A stretch of 26,072 nucleotides of DNA, from positions 1-26,072 of the forward strand of contig JAYEIJ010000162.1 in NCBI GenBank assembly GCA_034660035.1, written 5' to 3'. A model generated the notes under the pieces. That model worked only from the letters and a program-made list of their open reading frames with translations, was not told the DNA's origin and did not search any database. Below, in pieces: positions 15,757 through 22,990 of this stretch (the stretch's first letter is position 1; each line of letters begins with the position of its first letter). The stretch is from JAHEEL01 sp034660035 (GTDB lineage Bacteria > Actinomycetota > Acidimicrobiia > Spongiisociales > UBA5794). The translations under genes were made by a program, and so were the position numbers.

Positions 15757-18354
15757 CTAGCCCAATTCGGTGAGTTGAGCGCCGAGCTTGGCGATGCGTT
15801 CCTCGGCCGAGGCGACCTTGGCTTCCTCCCCCGCCACGACCTCGGCGGGAGCACGATCCCGGAAGTTCGGGTTGGCCAGCTTGGCTCGCGAACGCCCGAT
15901 ATCGGCCTCACCGTCGGCGATGGCCTTCCTCAGACGCTCTCTCTCCGCGTCCACGTCGACGAGGCCGTCGAGAGGTATGAACGCCTGGACCGTGCCCGCG
16001 ATGACCCGGCTCACGGCGCCGTCGGTGGGCGGCTTGCCATGCACAACGGTGCAGCCTGCGAGGGATTCGAGATGCTCGGCCCACCACGCTTCGACCAAGC
16101 CGTCCGGATCGTTGACCGTGATGTCGATCGGTGTCTTCGGGCTGATCTGGTGCTCCGAACGGAATCGGCGAAGCCTCGCGATGAGATCTTGCAGCGTGGC
16201 CATCCCCTCTGGGCCGCTCACAGCCGGCGGTGTCGGCCACGGGGCGGCGATCAGAAGGCTCCCGTCACCGAGTTCACTCCAGAGTTCCTCGGTGAGGAAC
16301 GGGATGGCCGGATGGAAGCACTTGAGGAGATCGCGCAGCACCACACCGAGCGTCGAGCGGGTGACGGGGGCACGAGCCTCGTCGCTCAACGATGCCTTCG
16401 CCATCTCGAGGTACCAGTCGAAGACCTCGGCCCATGCGAAGTTGTAAAGCAGGCTGTATGCGTCGGAGAATCGATACTCATCGAAGAGGCGATCGAACTC
16501 GGTCGTGGCGTGAGAGAGTCTCTCCAGGATCCATGCGTCTTCGGGACCGGGATGCTCGGGGTAGCCGCCGTCGACGGGAACATCGTTGATGTCCATGTGC
16601 TCGACCGCGAACCGCAGAGCGTTCCACAGCTTGTTCCCGAATCGTCGCGCGGCGTCCGTCCACGCCTCGTCGTACGGGATGTCATGGCCCGGCGCCGCGG
16701 CCTGGATGAGGGAGAGCCGGACCGGATCGGCGCCGTACTGCTCAACAAGTTCGAGCGGGTCGAGGGCGTTCCCGGATGACTTGGACATCTTCCGGCCGTC
16801 CGGCGTGCGGATGAGCCCATGGATCGAGATGTCGGCGAACGGCTCCATTCCTGTGGAGTAGAGCCCCATCATCATCATGCGCGCCACCCAGAAGTAGATG
16901 ATGTCGAATCCGGTGACGAGCACCGTGGTCGGGTAGTACTTGGCGAAGTCGTCGGTCTCCTCGGGCCATCCCATCGTTGAGAACGGCCAGAGCTGAGACG
17001 AGAACCACGTATCGAGCACGTCTTCGTCCGGGGTCAGCGCCGTACCTCCACATGACGGGCAAGTGGTCGGGTCGTCTTCTGTGACGATCACCTCGTCGCA
17101 GTCGTCGCAGTACCACGCGGGGATCGCGTGGCCCCACCACAGTTGCCGACTGATGCACCAGTCGCGGAGGTTCTCCATCCAGTGGAAGTAGCTGTTCTCC
17201 CAACGCTTGGGGATGAACCGGGTTCGTCCCTCTCTCACCGACTCGATGGCGGGGATCGTCAACGGCTTGACCTTGACGAACCATTGGAGCGAGAGCATGG
17301 GCTCCACCACGGTTCCACAGCGTGAGCAGTGACCGACCGAGTGATGGTGGTCGTCGATCCGCTCGAGAAAGCCCCGCTTCTTCAGTTCATGTCGGACGGC
17401 CTCGCGGGCCTCGAACCGGTCCTGACCGGCGAACGGTCCACCGTGCCGGGTGATGCGAGCTTCAGTGTCGATCACTTGAATCTCTTCGAGATCATGCCGC
17501 TGCCCGATCTCGAAGTCGAGCGGATCGTGGGCGGGGGTGACCTTCACAGCGCCCGTCCCGAATTCGAGTTCGACGCCTTCGTCGGCGATCACCGGGATCT
17601 CGCGGTCGAGAAGAGGGAGGCGAATCATGCGGCCCACCGCGTCGCGATAGCGGTCATCATCCGGGTGAACGGCAACGGCGGTGTCACCGAGCATGGTCTC
17701 CGGGCGAGTCGTGGCGACGGTGATGTGTCCGTCTCCTTCGACGAACGGGTACTTGATGTGGGTCAGTTCGCCCACTTCGTCCTCGTGTTCGACCTCGATC
17801 TCGGAGATCGCCGTGTGGCAGCGGGGACACCAGTTGATGATCCGATTGCCCCGGTAGATCAGCCCCTCGTTGTAGAGGCTGACGAAGACCTTGCGAACCG
17901 CCAGGGAAAGCCCCTCGTCGAAGGTGAAACGCTCTCGAGTCCAGTCGGTGGAGAACCCCATGGTGCGCATCTGCTCGGTGATGCGATTCCCCGATTTCGC
18001 CTTCCACGCCCACACCTGTTCGATGAAGCGTTCCCTACCGAGGTCGTGACGGCTCATACCTTCGTTGGCGAGTTCCCGCTCGACGACGTTCTGAGTCGCG
18101 ATGCCGGCGTGGTCGGTACCGGGGAGCCACAGGGCGGCGTAGCCCTGCATGCGCTTCCGCCTGATCAGGACATCCTGGATGGCGAGGTCGAGGGCGTGGC
18201 CCATGTGGAGCACACCGGTGACGTTCGGGGGTGGGATGACGATCGAGTACGGCTCGCCGTCGGGGTTGATCTCAGGCCGGAAGGCGCCGGCGTCTTCCCA
18301 GACGGAATACCAGCGCGACTCCACGGCGCCCGGGTCGTACGTTGCCTTCATCAT
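15757..18354 (-). CDS. valS: Valyl-tRNA synthetase
   Basis: Class I synthetase that charges tRNA-Val and edits mis-activated Thr. The 865-residue protein shows PPNVTGVLHMGHAL (HIGH motif at 50-53), the CP1 editing domain (VATTRPETMLGDTAVAVHP) and a zinc-type cysteine set (CDDCDEV, CPSCGG). Near residue 521 is GRKMSKSSGNALDP (KMSKS loop). The C-terminus is the coiled coil DAERERLRKAIADGEADI typical of ValRS. Two adjacent ATGs (18352-18354 and 18349-18351) have only GAGGGG nearby. A better ribosome-binding site (GGAGG, 5-nt spacing) serves another ATG 13 nt upstream in the +1 frame, so the exact start is uncertain. The leader also has strong hairpins. Confidence 0.96.
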   Translation of the reverse strand: MMKATYDPGAVESRWYSVWEDAGAFRPEINPDGEPYSIVIPPPNVTGVLHMGHALDLAIQDVLIRRKRMQGYAALWLPGTDHAGIATQNVVERELANEGMSRHDLGRERFIEQVWAWKAKSGNRITEQMRTMGFSTDWTRERFTFDEGLSLAVRKVFVSLYNEGLIYRGNRIINWCPRCHTAISEIEVEHEDEVGELTHIKYPFVEGDGHITVATTRPETMLGDTAVAVHPDDDRYRDAVGRMIRLPLLDREIPVIADEGVELEFGTGAVKVTPAHDPLDFEIGQRHDLEEIQVIDTEARITRHGGPFAGQDRFEAREAVRHELKKRGFLERIDDHHHSVGHCSRCGTVVEPMLSLQWFVKVKPLTIPAIESVREGRTRFIPKRWENSYFHWMENLRDWCISRQLWWGHAIPAWYCDDCDEVIVTEDDPTTCPSCGGTALTPDEDVLDTWFSSQLWPFSTMGWPEETDDFAKYYPTTVLVTGFDIIYFWVARMMMMGLYSTGMEPFADISIHGLIRTPDGRKMSKSSGNALDPLELVEQYGADPVRLSLIQAAAPGHDIPYDEAWTDAARRFGNKLWNALRFAVEHMDINDVPVDGGYPEHPGPEDAWILERLSHATTEFDRLFDEYRFSDAYSLLYNFAWAEVFDWYLEMAKASLSDEARAPVTRSTLGVVLRDLLKCFHPAIPFLTEELWSELGDGSLLIAAPWPTPPAVSGPEGMATLQDLIARLRRFRSEHQISPKTPIDITVNDPDGLVEAWWAEHLESLAGCTVVHGKPPTDGAVSRVIAGTVQAFIPLDGLVDVDAERERLRKAIADGEADIGRSRAKLANPNFRDRAPAEVVAGEEAKVASAEERIAKLGAQLTELG

Positions 18355-18367
18355 GCCCCTCGGTCAT
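18272..18367 (-). CDS. Possible 31-codon upstream ORF overlapping the valS start
   Basis: ATG at 18365-18367 is preceded by GGAGG with a 5-nt spacer, the strongest ribosome-binding site in the leader. It opens a 31-codon frame in +1 relative to valS that ends at TGA, 83 bases inside valS. Removing one G from the GGGG run at its fourth codon would fuse it to valS as MTEGMMKATYDPG. It is therefore either a regulatory upstream ORF or the true valS start broken by a base insertion. No family similarity is seen. Confidence 0.4.
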   Translation of the reverse strand: MTEGHDEGNVRPGRRGVALVFRLGRRRRLPA

Positions 18368-18394
18368 CGATTCCTCCGTGAAGGGTCAATGATA

Positions 18395-18425
18395 GAAGGA
18401 GGGACCGGCGAACCGGCCCTCCTTC
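18395..18425 (-). terminator. Strong GC-rich hairpin with TTCG loop in the valS leader
   Basis: On the minus strand GAAGGAGGGCCGG pairs with CCGGTCCCTCCTTC around a TTCG loop, 13 pairs with one bulged base. The sequence after it is TATCATTG, not a full T-run. It stands 41 nt before the valS ATG. It may end transcription from the upstream pseudogene side or act in a valS attenuator. I could not find the conserved T-box sequence (TGGNACCGCG). Confidence 0.6.
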
Positions 18426-18434
18426 CACATCGAA

Positions 18435-18452
18435 GTCGGGAGACCTCCCGAC
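18435..18452. promoter_or_regulatory. Second hairpin upstream of valS
   Basis: GTCGGGA and TCCCGAC form a 7-bp perfect stem with a 4-nt loop, 9 nt away from the larger hairpin at 18395-18425. Together they make a two-hairpin leader. The function is not determined; an RNA regulatory role for valS or simple transcript end are both possible. Confidence 0.5.
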
Positions 18453-18563
18453 CCGTCGTTCGCCACAAGGGGGATGGTCGGACTGTCGGTTGCCTGTGTC
18501 CGGTCTGACGAGCGGGCCAAACACCCAGCCGGTTATGGCGCGGGTGCCCTTCGGGCCTGAGTC

Positions 18564-19043
18564 TCATCCTCCGCCGGAGATCCACCCTCGGAGTTCGGCC
18601 TTGTCACCCAGGTCGGGATGGAAGAAGTAGTAGTAGTGGAATTCGAGACCCTCGTAGACGCCCTCGCCGACGAAGTGCGCCTCACCGGAGGGGATGGCTT
18701 CTCGGTCCTCCGCCGCCTGCATAGCACCGCGCCATGTGCCCTTCTCGTTGGTGACAATGGCCTCCTCGGCCACTCACACCGTGCCCCACGACCCTGTGGG
18801 GAAGAAGCGGAAGCGGTCGCCCCGTTCGATGCCGCTGACCCTTGGGGCTGACATATCGAGTTCGCATGTGACGAGGAAGCTGCCGGGTTCCCCGTCGGCG
18901 GAAACACCGTCCTCCGAGAACTCACACGCCGCTGTGCCAGCGATTACCACTGAGTCGTCCGGTACGGCTCGCACTAACCCTCCCCACAGGGGGACAACAA
19001 CTGTCAGGAGAATCGCGGGACACCACTCAAAGACAGCGCAGCC
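18564..19043 (-). pseudogene. Small secreted beta-rich protein, interrupted by in-frame TGA
   Basis: One continuous frame reads from a remnant signal-peptide-like stretch (AILLTVVVPLWGGLV) through MSAPRVSGIERGD and GSWGTV, then TGA at 18774-18776. It continues in the same frame with VAEEAIVTNEKGTWRG, EGVYEGLEFHYYYF and ELRGWISGGG. The pattern (xSxPRVSG ... WGT ... GTWxG ... G.YEGL ... G.I.) resembles small actinobacterial proteins of unknown function, where both halves belong to one domain. Besides the internal stop, the frame has no ATG, GTG or TTG before the signal-like segment. I therefore read it as a decaying gene rather than two genes. UGA recoding is a less likely alternative. Confidence 0.65.
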
Positions 19044-19127
19044 TTATGCGTGCCCGACAGTGCCTGGCGGGGGCGCCCGATCCGCGGATCCGGATTGGAC
19101 GCACCCCTGTGTTGGCACGGACTCAGC

Positions 19128-19652
19128 TCAGTTGCTCCGGTCGGACGCGTCATATGAGAGCGCCCCGACCAAGGTTCCACCTACCAGGCCCGCGGTTTCG
19201 GAGGTGAAGATGGCCCAACCATCCTCCACGGACCATCCGGTCGCGTTCTCGAATCGGCCGGTGCCTCCTCTGTACGACTGTACACCCTGGATCAGATACG
19301 TCGTCGGCGATGTTGGGATGAGCTGCCCGGAGTAGGCGGAGTTCAGCCTATCTCCATTGGCCGCCTCGAAGAACCCAACGCCGCCCGTGAACTGGCCTGT
19401 TTCGAGGTTGGTGCAATGGTGTGCTTCTGCCGTCACTCGGCCCATGTGGGTTCCATGGCCTTCGATCTCGAGTCGAACGCCAACTGAGGGTGCCGGACAC
19501 TCCAGGGATGGGTCCAGTACGAACGTCCCCGACCACTCCACTTGGAACGGTCGGTCGTGCGAAGCGCCTGGTTTGGCGGCCGCCGCTACCGGGACGAGCA
19601 ACATCAACGCGCTCAACACGACCAGCACCTTCAGGAATCTCGATACTTGCAT
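19128..19652 (-). CDS. Secreted protein of unknown function
   Basis: The 174-residue product has a clear signal peptide (MQVSRFLKVLVVLSALMLLV, then PVAAAAKPGA), so it is exported. The rest is polar and probably all beta: EIEGHGTHMGRVTAEAHH, FTGGVGFFEAANGD and QSYRGGTGRFENATGWS. The GTGRFxxATG pattern is common in secreted actinobacterial and environmental proteins of unknown function; the family's activity is unknown to me. Only two Cys are in the mature part. The ATG at 19650-19652 has GGGAG six bases upstream; a TTG two codons earlier is less likely. It sits in the accessory patch next to pseudogenes, on the same strand as the disrupted gene downstream. Confidence 0.75.
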   Translation of the reverse strand: MQVSRFLKVLVVLSALMLLVPVAAAAKPGASHDRPFQVEWSGTFVLDPSLECPAPSVGVRLEIEGHGTHMGRVTAEAHHCTNLETGQFTGGVGFFEAANGDRLNSAYSGQLIPTSPTTYLIQGVQSYRGGTGRFENATGWSVEDGWAIFTSETAGLVGGTLVGALSYDASDRSN

Positions 19653-19847
19653 AGCCAACTCCCTTCCTCGTCTTCCCAGGAGTCCGCCCTGGGTAGATGT
19701 CGAACAGCCACATCATCCGGTTGTGGGGGCGTGTTCAGCGCGTGGAAGGCGCGTGCACTCGACCAAATCCTCCCTCCTCGAGTACGGGGGCATCGGAACC
19801 GTCCGGTTCGCGATCGCACGGCGAGACTCGCCGAGCAGGGCATGTGA

Positions 19848-20132
19848 GCGTCGGGGTATCCAGAGGCACAGAATATCCTAATCGCCGCCAGAGCCGAGGG
19901 TCTGGGCGCGGTACGTGCCGGGCCTCAGCTCCTGACTCCTCCCGGTCCGATCGAACGCGTCTTGGGGTTGCCCCGGGGAGCCAGGCCCTGCGCTGTCATG
20001 CCGATCGGCCACCCCAAAGGACGCTTCGGCCCTGTTCGCAGACGGCCGCTCAACGAGTTCGTGTTCCACGACCGCTACGGCAACCGCAACACCAGCAAGA
20101 AACCAGCGGTCGACATGCCCGCCCCTTATTGA
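19848..20132 (+). pseudogene. 5'-truncated nitroreductase-family fragment
   Basis: An open frame of 94 codons with no standard start near its beginning reads YPEAQNILIAARAEGLGAV, then LGLPRGARPCAVMPIGHP, KGRFGPVRRRPLNEFVFHDR and YGN before TGA. This is the C-terminal half of a nitroreductase: family members have the 'VQNLLLAARALGLG' helix, 'GLPDGxRPVAxxPIGxPxGRxGPxRRxPL' and a final 'DRYG'. A TGA lies directly upstream (19845-19847), and nothing in the three plus frames of 19660-19847 resembles the FMN-binding N-terminal half. It is therefore a gene remnant. Its codons still look protein-like, suggesting recent loss. Confidence 0.78.
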
Positions 20133-20285
20133 CCTGTGCGTGCCGGTACGAGCTGCTCTGCCGGTTGTGGACGGTACAGAATGTGCGGTTCTTGCCCCTG
20201 TACCGGTTGAAGGAGGAGGCGTAGGCTGAGGTTGGGAAGCAAACAGTTTCCCGGTGGCGAGGGTGGGTATCCGAAAGGCAAAGCG

Positions 20286-20843
20286 ATGCGCCGACTACCC
20301 ACTCTTGTCCGACTCCCATTGACACTCGTGGTTGCGGTAGCGATGTTGGCTGCAGGCTGTTCTTCTGGAACGACCAACACGACCACCGAGGCGACAACGA
20401 CGACCACGATCCCGACAACAACAACGGCACGAATGACGGTGCTCCAGATGGTGGAAGACGCCAACGAGAAGATCGAGTTGGTGCCCCCCAAACAGCTTGC
20501 CGAACAGATTGAGTCCGGCGACGTCTTGCTTATTGACGTTCGTCAGCCGAGCGAGATTCAACGTTGGGGGACCATTGCCGGATCGGTTCCGATGCCCAGA
20601 GGCCATTTGGAGTGGTTCGCTGACCCTGCCAGTCCGTTCTTCAAACACGACGGGGTCTTCGGTGACTTCGACCGACGGACGGTCACGTTCTGCGAGGGTG
20701 GAGGGAACGGGGCCCTCACTGCAGTTGCACTCCAAGAACTCGGCTATCGCAATGTCGCGACACTCAAGGGTGGCATCCGCAATTGGGTGAACTCCGGCCT
20801 TCCGACGGTAGCCGGGTCAGAATCATCTACTGGCAGCCAATAA
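20286..20843 (+). CDS. Rhodanese-domain lipoprotein
   Basis: A lipoprotein signal (TLVRLPLTLVVAVAMLAAGC) places a lipid-bearing Cys at position 25, so the protein is likely anchored on the outer face of the membrane. A Thr-rich linker of about 20 residues follows, then a rhodanese domain (about 60-180): DVLLIDVRQPSEIQRWGTIA, VPMPRGHLEWF, TVTFCEGGGNGALTAVALQE and LGYRNVATLKGGIRNWVNSG. The active-site loop starts with Cys (CEGGGN), so sulfur transfer or persulfide binding is possible; the substrate is unknown. An upstream TTG would extend the frame by 18 residues, but the ATG at 20286 fits the signal peptide. It is one of only two likely functional plus-strand genes and is convergent with the P-loop gene at 21034-21699. 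Confidence 0.87.
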   Translation: MRRLPTLVRLPLTLVVAVAMLAAGCSSGTTNTTTEATTTTTIPTTTTARMTVLQMVEDANEKIELVPPKQLAEQIESGDVLLIDVRQPSEIQRWGTIAGSVPMPRGHLEWFADPASPFFKHDGVFGDFDRRTVTFCEGGGNGALTAVALQELGYRNVATLKGGIRNWVNSGLPTVAGSESSTGSQ

Positions 20844-21017
20844 CGAAGCACTTACGGGTGGCAGCGTATCCGACCCGTCGTTCGTGCTTGCGACGACATC
20901 TGTTGTGAACGTAGACACAATCGATCGGAGAACCCCGACAACCCACGTCCAGACGTCGGGGAAGCGAGAGGCTGCCCGCCGGACAATGGGGCGAACATCT
21001 GGGACCGTCTTCCTCTG
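20844..21017. other. Convergent intergenic spacer
   Basis: 174 nt between the rhodanese gene and the repeat at the end of the P-loop gene. I see no gene, RNA or strong hairpin in it. Confidence 0.5.
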
Positions 21018-21041
21018 CTACTCCTCTACTCCGCTACTGCT
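21018..21041. repeat. Three 8-nt tandem units over a stop codon
   Basis: CTACT recurs at 21018, 21026 and 21034 with exact 8-nt period (units CTACTCCT, CTACTCCG, CTACTGCT). The third unit supplies the TAG stop of the P-loop gene. The core CTACT and the period match the repeat at the tdk 3' end. Confidence 0.65.
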
Positions 21042-21699
21042 CGCCAAGCGTCAGCTGGGAATCAGGTGAGTGCGAAGTCGTTCGCTTCTGACGGATTCTC
21101 CGCTTCGGTACCCCGTCGGCGAAGAGCGGTTCATGCATCAGCGCGGCGAGGCGTTCCGCTGTCGGCCACCAGTCGTAGCCGTCTCCGACCTCGGAGGCCG
21201 GGATGTTGACGAGGCGTCCATCGCCGATCAGTTCTTCGAGATGTTCGTCGAGGATGTTCTCGATCTCCATGCGAAACTCGTCCGAGGTAGAGCGCACACC
21301 ATCGGATGACAGATCGACGTCGGGATGAAGACGGATGACGACGTCGTAAGTCTTGGCCCACTCCCGGATCAACGGCTCAACGGCGAACCGGTCCTCGCCG
21401 CCGCATGCCCGCAGGTAGTACGCGTAGTTGTCCATCACACCCCGGTCGAGCACGAGAACCTCTGCTTTGGGCGCAAGGGTGAGTTCCTGACGGATCTGGG
21501 AGACGAGCACCCAGAGCTGTGCCTCTCCGGTGGCGCCTTCGTTGATGCCGAGGGGATTGTCACGCACGACCTCGCGCCCGAACTCCACGGAGCGACCCGC
21601 CCGTTGCATGGCATTGGCGAAGCCATGAGCTGCGGTGGTCTTACGGATGCCGTGGGACCCGATGAACGCCACCTTGGCGTTCTTCTGCCAGCGTCCCAC
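21034..21699 (-). CDS. P-loop ATPase/kinase-like protein (AAA_28/NadR-like) with altered Walker A
   Basis: The 221-residue protein begins KVAFIGSHGIRKTTAAHGFA, the place of a Walker A loop. Related NadR-type ATPases have GSHGTGKTT, whereas here R19 replaces the Gly before the Lys. Later it has FGREVVRDNPLGINEG and EVLVLDRGVMDNYAYYLRAC, matching the Asp-Arg 'DR..D..AY' element of AAA_28 and nucleotide-kinase-like proteins. The substrate is not known. K20 and T21 are intact, so nucleotide binding may survive, but the Gly-to-Arg change is unusual. It starts five bases after clpX and is likely co-transcribed. Its C-terminus (about residues 195-221) is basic and polar and ends in the 8-nt repeat. 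Confidence 0.75.
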   Translation of the reverse strand: MGRWQKNAKVAFIGSHGIRKTTAAHGFANAMQRAGRSVEFGREVVRDNPLGINEGATGEAQLWVLVSQIRQELTLAPKAEVLVLDRGVMDNYAYYLRACGGEDRFAVEPLIREWAKTYDVVIRLHPDVDLSSDGVRSTSDEFRMEIENILDEHLEELIGDGRLVNIPASEVGDGYDWWPTAERLAALMHEPLFADGVPKRRIRQKRTTSHSPDSQLTLGEQ

Positions 21700-21704
21700 T
21701 CCGC

Positions 21705-22979
21705 TCAGGCCGAGCGTTCTTCGGGCACGTCGGTCGATGCAAGTTCGGTGATGGGAACCAGCGTCGGGTTCACCCGCTCCCGAACGACCTGCTCGTCGAT
21801 GACGACCTTTGCGATGTCGGATCTGGCGGGAAGCTCGTACATCGTGTCGAGGAGAACCTCTTCCATGATCGCCCGGAGGCCGCGGGCGCCGGTGCCCCGC
21901 TTCATGGCCTGCTCCGCGATCGCGATGAGCGCCTCGTCGGTCACGACGAGTTCGACCCCGTCCATTTCGAAGAACTTCTCGTACTGCTTGACGAGGGCGT
22001 TCTTCGGCTCCGTCAACACGTGAACGAGATCGTCGACATCGAGATCGTCGACGGTGGCGATGACCGGGAGACGTCCGATGAACTCCGGGATCAGCCCGTA
22101 GCCCAGCAGATCCTCCGGGAGCACCTCACTGAGCAACTCGGCCGGCCTGCGGCCGTCGACCGAGTGGACCTCGGCGCCGAAACCGACGGAGTTCTTGCCG
22201 ATCCTCTTCTGGATGACTTCCTCGAGGCCGGCGAACGCACCGCCACAGAGGAACAGCATGTCGGTCGTGTCGATCTGGAGGAACTCCTGGTGGGGGTGCT
22301 TGCGCCCGCCCTGCGGCGGCACCGACGCCTCCGTCCCTTCGAGGATCTTCAGCAGCGCCTGCTGGACGCCCTCACCGGAGACATCGCGGGTGATCGACGG
22401 GTTCTCGGCCTTGCGGGCCACCTTGTCGATCTCGTCGATGTAGATGATGCCGGTCTCGGCTCGCTTGATATCGAAATCCGCGGCCTGGATCAGTTTGAGG
22501 AGGATGTTCTCAACGTCCTCACCCACGTAGCCGGCCTCGGTGAGCGCTGTGGCGTCGGCGATGGCGAACGGAACGTTCAGGAGGCGGGCCAGGGTCTGAG
22601 CCATGAGCGTCTTGCCGGTCCCCGTGGGACCGATCATCAGGATGTTGGACTTCTGGAGTTCGACGTCCTCGTCGGTCATCCGTTGCCCGGCGCGCACCCG
22701 CTTGTAGTGGTTGTAGACGGCGACGGCGAGGATCTTCTTCGCATGATCCTGGCCGACAACGTACTGGTCGAGGAAATCGAAGATCTCGTGTGGCTTTGGA
22801 AGCTCAGAGAACGAGACCTCTTCGATCTCGGTGAGTTCCTCGTCGATGATCTCGTTGCAGAGATCGACGCACTCGTCGCAGATGTAGACACCGGGTCCGG
22901 CGATGAGTTTCTTGACCTGCTTCTGCGACTTGCCACAGAAGCTGCATTTGAGGAGTTCGGCTCCCTCGTATTTGGCCAC
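21705..22979 (-). CDS. clpX: ATP-dependent Clp protease ATP-binding subunit ClpX
   Basis: Hexameric AAA+ unfoldase that recognises tagged proteins and feeds them to ClpP. The 424-residue protein has the N-terminal zinc-binding domain (LLKCSFCGKSQKQVKKLIAG, YICDECVDLC), Walker A GPTGTGKTLMAQTLA, Walker B GIIYIDEIDKVA, and the sensor and small-domain region RGTGARGLRAIMEEVLLDTM. The IGF-type ClpP-binding loop is probably the segment QKRIGKNSVGFGAEV. The start is GTG at 22977-22979 (MAKYEGAELLKCSFC), with GGGAGG six bases upstream. The frame stays open to 23075, but that extension is Arg-rich and overlaps clpP. The gene follows clpP by 11 nt. Confidence 0.97.
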   Translation of the reverse strand: MAKYEGAELLKCSFCGKSQKQVKKLIAGPGVYICDECVDLCNEIIDEELTEIEEVSFSELPKPHEIFDFLDQYVVGQDHAKKILAVAVYNHYKRVRAGQRMTDEDVELQKSNILMIGPTGTGKTLMAQTLARLLNVPFAIADATALTEAGYVGEDVENILLKLIQAADFDIKRAETGIIYIDEIDKVARKAENPSITRDVSGEGVQQALLKILEGTEASVPPQGGRKHPHQEFLQIDTTDMLFLCGGAFAGLEEVIQKRIGKNSVGFGAEVHSVDGRRPAELLSEVLPEDLLGYGLIPEFIGRLPVIATVDDLDVDDLVHVLTEPKNALVKQYEKFFEMDGVELVVTDEALIAIAEQAMKRGTGARGLRAIMEEVLLDTMYELPARSDIAKVVIDEQVVRERVNPTLVPITELASTDVPEERSA

Positions 22980-22990
22980 GGGTGGCCTCC

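Noticed and set aside
15499..16779. 426-codon plus-strand frame opposite folC/valS
   Set aside because: Spans two well-defined minus-strand genes in antisense and shows no family motifs.
18355..18540. T-box riboswitch for valS
   Set aside because: No TGGNACCGCG-type T-box or recognisable specifier stem was found in the leader.
18774..18776. Selenocysteine or programmed read-through at the internal TGA
   Set aside because: No supporting stem-loop was noticed downstream, and the lost start codon favours simple pseudogene decay.
19697..20224. 175-codon plus-strand frame
   Set aside because: It covers the nitroreductase relic in the wrong frame; only the other frame has family motifs.
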